From: CAZSAL01 sp964604825
Lineage (GTDB): Bacteria > Elusimicrobiota > Elusimicrobia > 2-01-FULL-59-12
NCBI GenBank assembly: GCA_964604825.1
Contig: CAZSAL010000078.1
Location: forward strand, 1 to 7,165
DNA: 7,165 nucleotides
Direction: 5' to 3'
Below are positions 6,110 to 7,165 of this stretch, piece after piece. How positions within the stretch are numbered: position 1 is the stretch's first letter; the number at the start of each line of letters is the position of its first letter. The position numbers and the translations under genes were made by a program. Below the pieces are notes generated by a model. That model was not told the origin of the DNA, ran no database searches, and was given only the letters and a program-made list of their open reading frames with translations.

Positions 6110-7165
6110 GCCAGAAACCAAGCTTGAGTCTAAACCCGAAGCTAAGGTCAAGCCTCAGGCAAAAATCAAATCAAAACAGGCACCAGCGCCCGACGCGAGG
6201 GATGATCTGAAATCCTTGCCGCTGGCGGAAGTCGAGAAAAAATTGGGGTCGTCGCCTAACGGCCTCACTCAGGCAGAGGCGCAGAAACGGCTGACTCAAT
6301 ATGGGCCGAACGAGCTTGAAGAAAAAAAGACCAATCTGTTTCTGAAGTTCCTCACCTATTTTTGGGGGCCAATCCCGTGGATGATCGAAGCCGCTGTAAT
6401 CCTTTCGGCGGTCGCTAAGCATTGGCCGGATTTTGGCATTATCCTTGTTTTACTTTTATCGAACGCCATTGTCGGATTCTGGGAAGAACATGCGGCAGGC
6501 AATGCCATTGCCGCCCTGAAAGCTAAACTGGCGATCAAGGCGCGCGTGATACGTGACGGGAAGTGGATAAATCCGCCGGCGCGCGAATTGGTGCCGGGCG
6601 ATATCATTCGTATGCGCCTCGGCGATATTGTTCCCGCAGATGCTCGTTTGCTCGAAGGCGATCCGGTGGAAGTGGATCAATCCGCATTGACGGGTGAGTC
6701 GTTGCCTGCCACGCGCAAATCCGGCGAAGCGGTCTTTTCCGGCTCGATCATCCGGCGGGGCGAAATTAACGCACTGGTATACGCCACCGGCACCAACACC
6801 TATTTTGGCAAGACGGCACAATTGGTGCAGGAAGCGCATACCGTCAGTCATTTCCAACGGGCCGTACTGAAGATCGGTAATTACCTGATCGTCCTCGCGG
6901 TAGCTTTGGTGGCAGTCATTGTTGGCGTCGCGATTTTTCGCGGTGACCCAATTCTTACCACATTGCAATTCGCTCTGGTGCTGACTGTGGCCGCAATCCC
7001 TGTGGCAATGCCCACGGTGCTATCGGTGACGATGGCCGTCGGCGCGCGCCTGCTGGCTAAAAAAGAGGCCGTTGTGACCCGGTTGGCGGCCATCGAGGAA
7101 TTGGCAGGTGTGGACGTACTGTGCGCGGATAAGACCGGCACTCTGACCCAGAACAAGCTGACGCT
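6102..7165 (+). CDS. Plasma-membrane proton-efflux P-type ATPase, N-terminal part (cut by window end)
   Basis: The visible 354 residues are the N-terminal part of a P3A-type H+-ATPase, which exports protons at the expense of ATP. After a Lys/Pro/Ala-rich tail (1-33) comes the cation-ATPase N-terminal domain, GLTQAEAQKRLTQYGPNELE (54-73). Membrane segments lie at about 89-106 and 109-127. The actuator domain follows, with VPGDIIRMRLGDIVPAD (164-180) and the dephosphorylation loop ALTGESLP (195-202). A second membrane pair is at about 260-279 and 286-310, with the ion-path motif AAIPVAMP (297-304). DKTGTLT (343-349) carries the phosphorylated Asp343. PVAMPTVLSVTMAVGA and the short N-terminus with no heavy-metal motif fit TIGR01647-type proton pumps, as opposed to Ca2+, K+ or metal pumps. 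The nucleotide-binding domain and remaining helices lie beyond the window. The start has only a weak ribosome binding site and overlaps the preceding stop by 8 bases, so coupling is likely. Ion specificity is inferred from family resemblance. Confidence 0.9.
   Translation, partial: MDKPETKLESKPEAKVKPQAKIKSKQAPAPDARDDLKSLPLAEVEKKLGSSPNGLTQAEAQKRLTQYGPNELEEKKTNLFLKFLTYFWGPIPWMIEAAVILSAVAKHWPDFGIILVLLLSNAIVGFWEEHAAGNAIAALKAKLAIKARVIRDGKWINPPARELVPGDIIRMRLGDIVPADARLLEGDPVEVDQSALTGESLPATRKSGEAVFSGSIIRRGEINALVYATGTNTYFGKTAQLVQEAHTVSHFQRAVLKIGNYLIVLAVALVAVIVGVAIFRGDPILTTLQFALVLTVAAIPVAMPTVLSVTMAVGARLLAKKEAVVTRLAAIEELAGVDVLCADKTGTLTQNKLT

Noticed and set aside
6456..6968. 170-codon minus-strand open frame
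   Set aside because: It is opposite the conserved actuator and membrane regions of the ATPase and its translation shows no family resemblance.

Overview
The window is a compact, single-strand gene block from a proteobacterium, most likely an alphaproteobacterium. That placement rests on gene content (class I PHA synthase, a phasin, and a fabI beside an acetate kinase gene, an arrangement I recall from rhizobia) and on mid-range GC judged by eye. It is an inference, and no marker gene in the window fixes the taxonomy. All nine coding regions are on the + strand. Gaps never exceed about 65 bases and four junctions overlap by 4 to 8 bases, so the block looks like one long transcription unit. I found no convincing internal terminator or promoter, and no tRNA, rRNA, CRISPR array or mobile element.

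Layout: (1) bases 1-178, the 3' end of an unassigned protein gene. (2) 222-677, a phasin-family granule-surface protein. (3) 674-1243, an acetate-kinase-derived ORF with both ends of the enzyme but without its middle. (4) 1240-1998, enoyl-ACP reductase FabI. (5) 2064-3278, acetyl-CoA acetyltransferase (PhaA). (6) 3271-4959, class I poly(3-hydroxyalkanoate) synthase (PhaC). (7) 5010-5732, acetoacetyl-CoA reductase (PhaB). (8) 5744-6109, a SpoIIAA-like (STAS/SEC14-type) small protein. (9) 6102 to the window edge, the N-terminal part of a plasma-membrane P-type H+-ATPase, cut by the window end just after the DKTGTLT phosphorylation motif.

Together, PhaA, PhaB and PhaC form the complete pathway from acetyl-CoA through acetoacetyl-CoA and 3-hydroxybutyryl-CoA to polyhydroxybutyrate (PHB), and the phasin would coat the granule. 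FabI and the acetate kinase remnant probably descend from a separate carbon/fatty-acid module (pta-ackA-fabI in some rhizobia) embedded in the PHB operon. The last two genes add a possible proton-export unit, suggesting, as inference only, a link between carbon storage and pH or energy stress.

The most notable item is the acetate kinase ORF. About half of the usual roughly 400-residue enzyme is missing, in frame, yet the remaining motifs are intact and the ORF keeps ATGA overlaps with both neighbours. It is either a recently decayed enzyme kept open for translational coupling, or a small protein with a new role.
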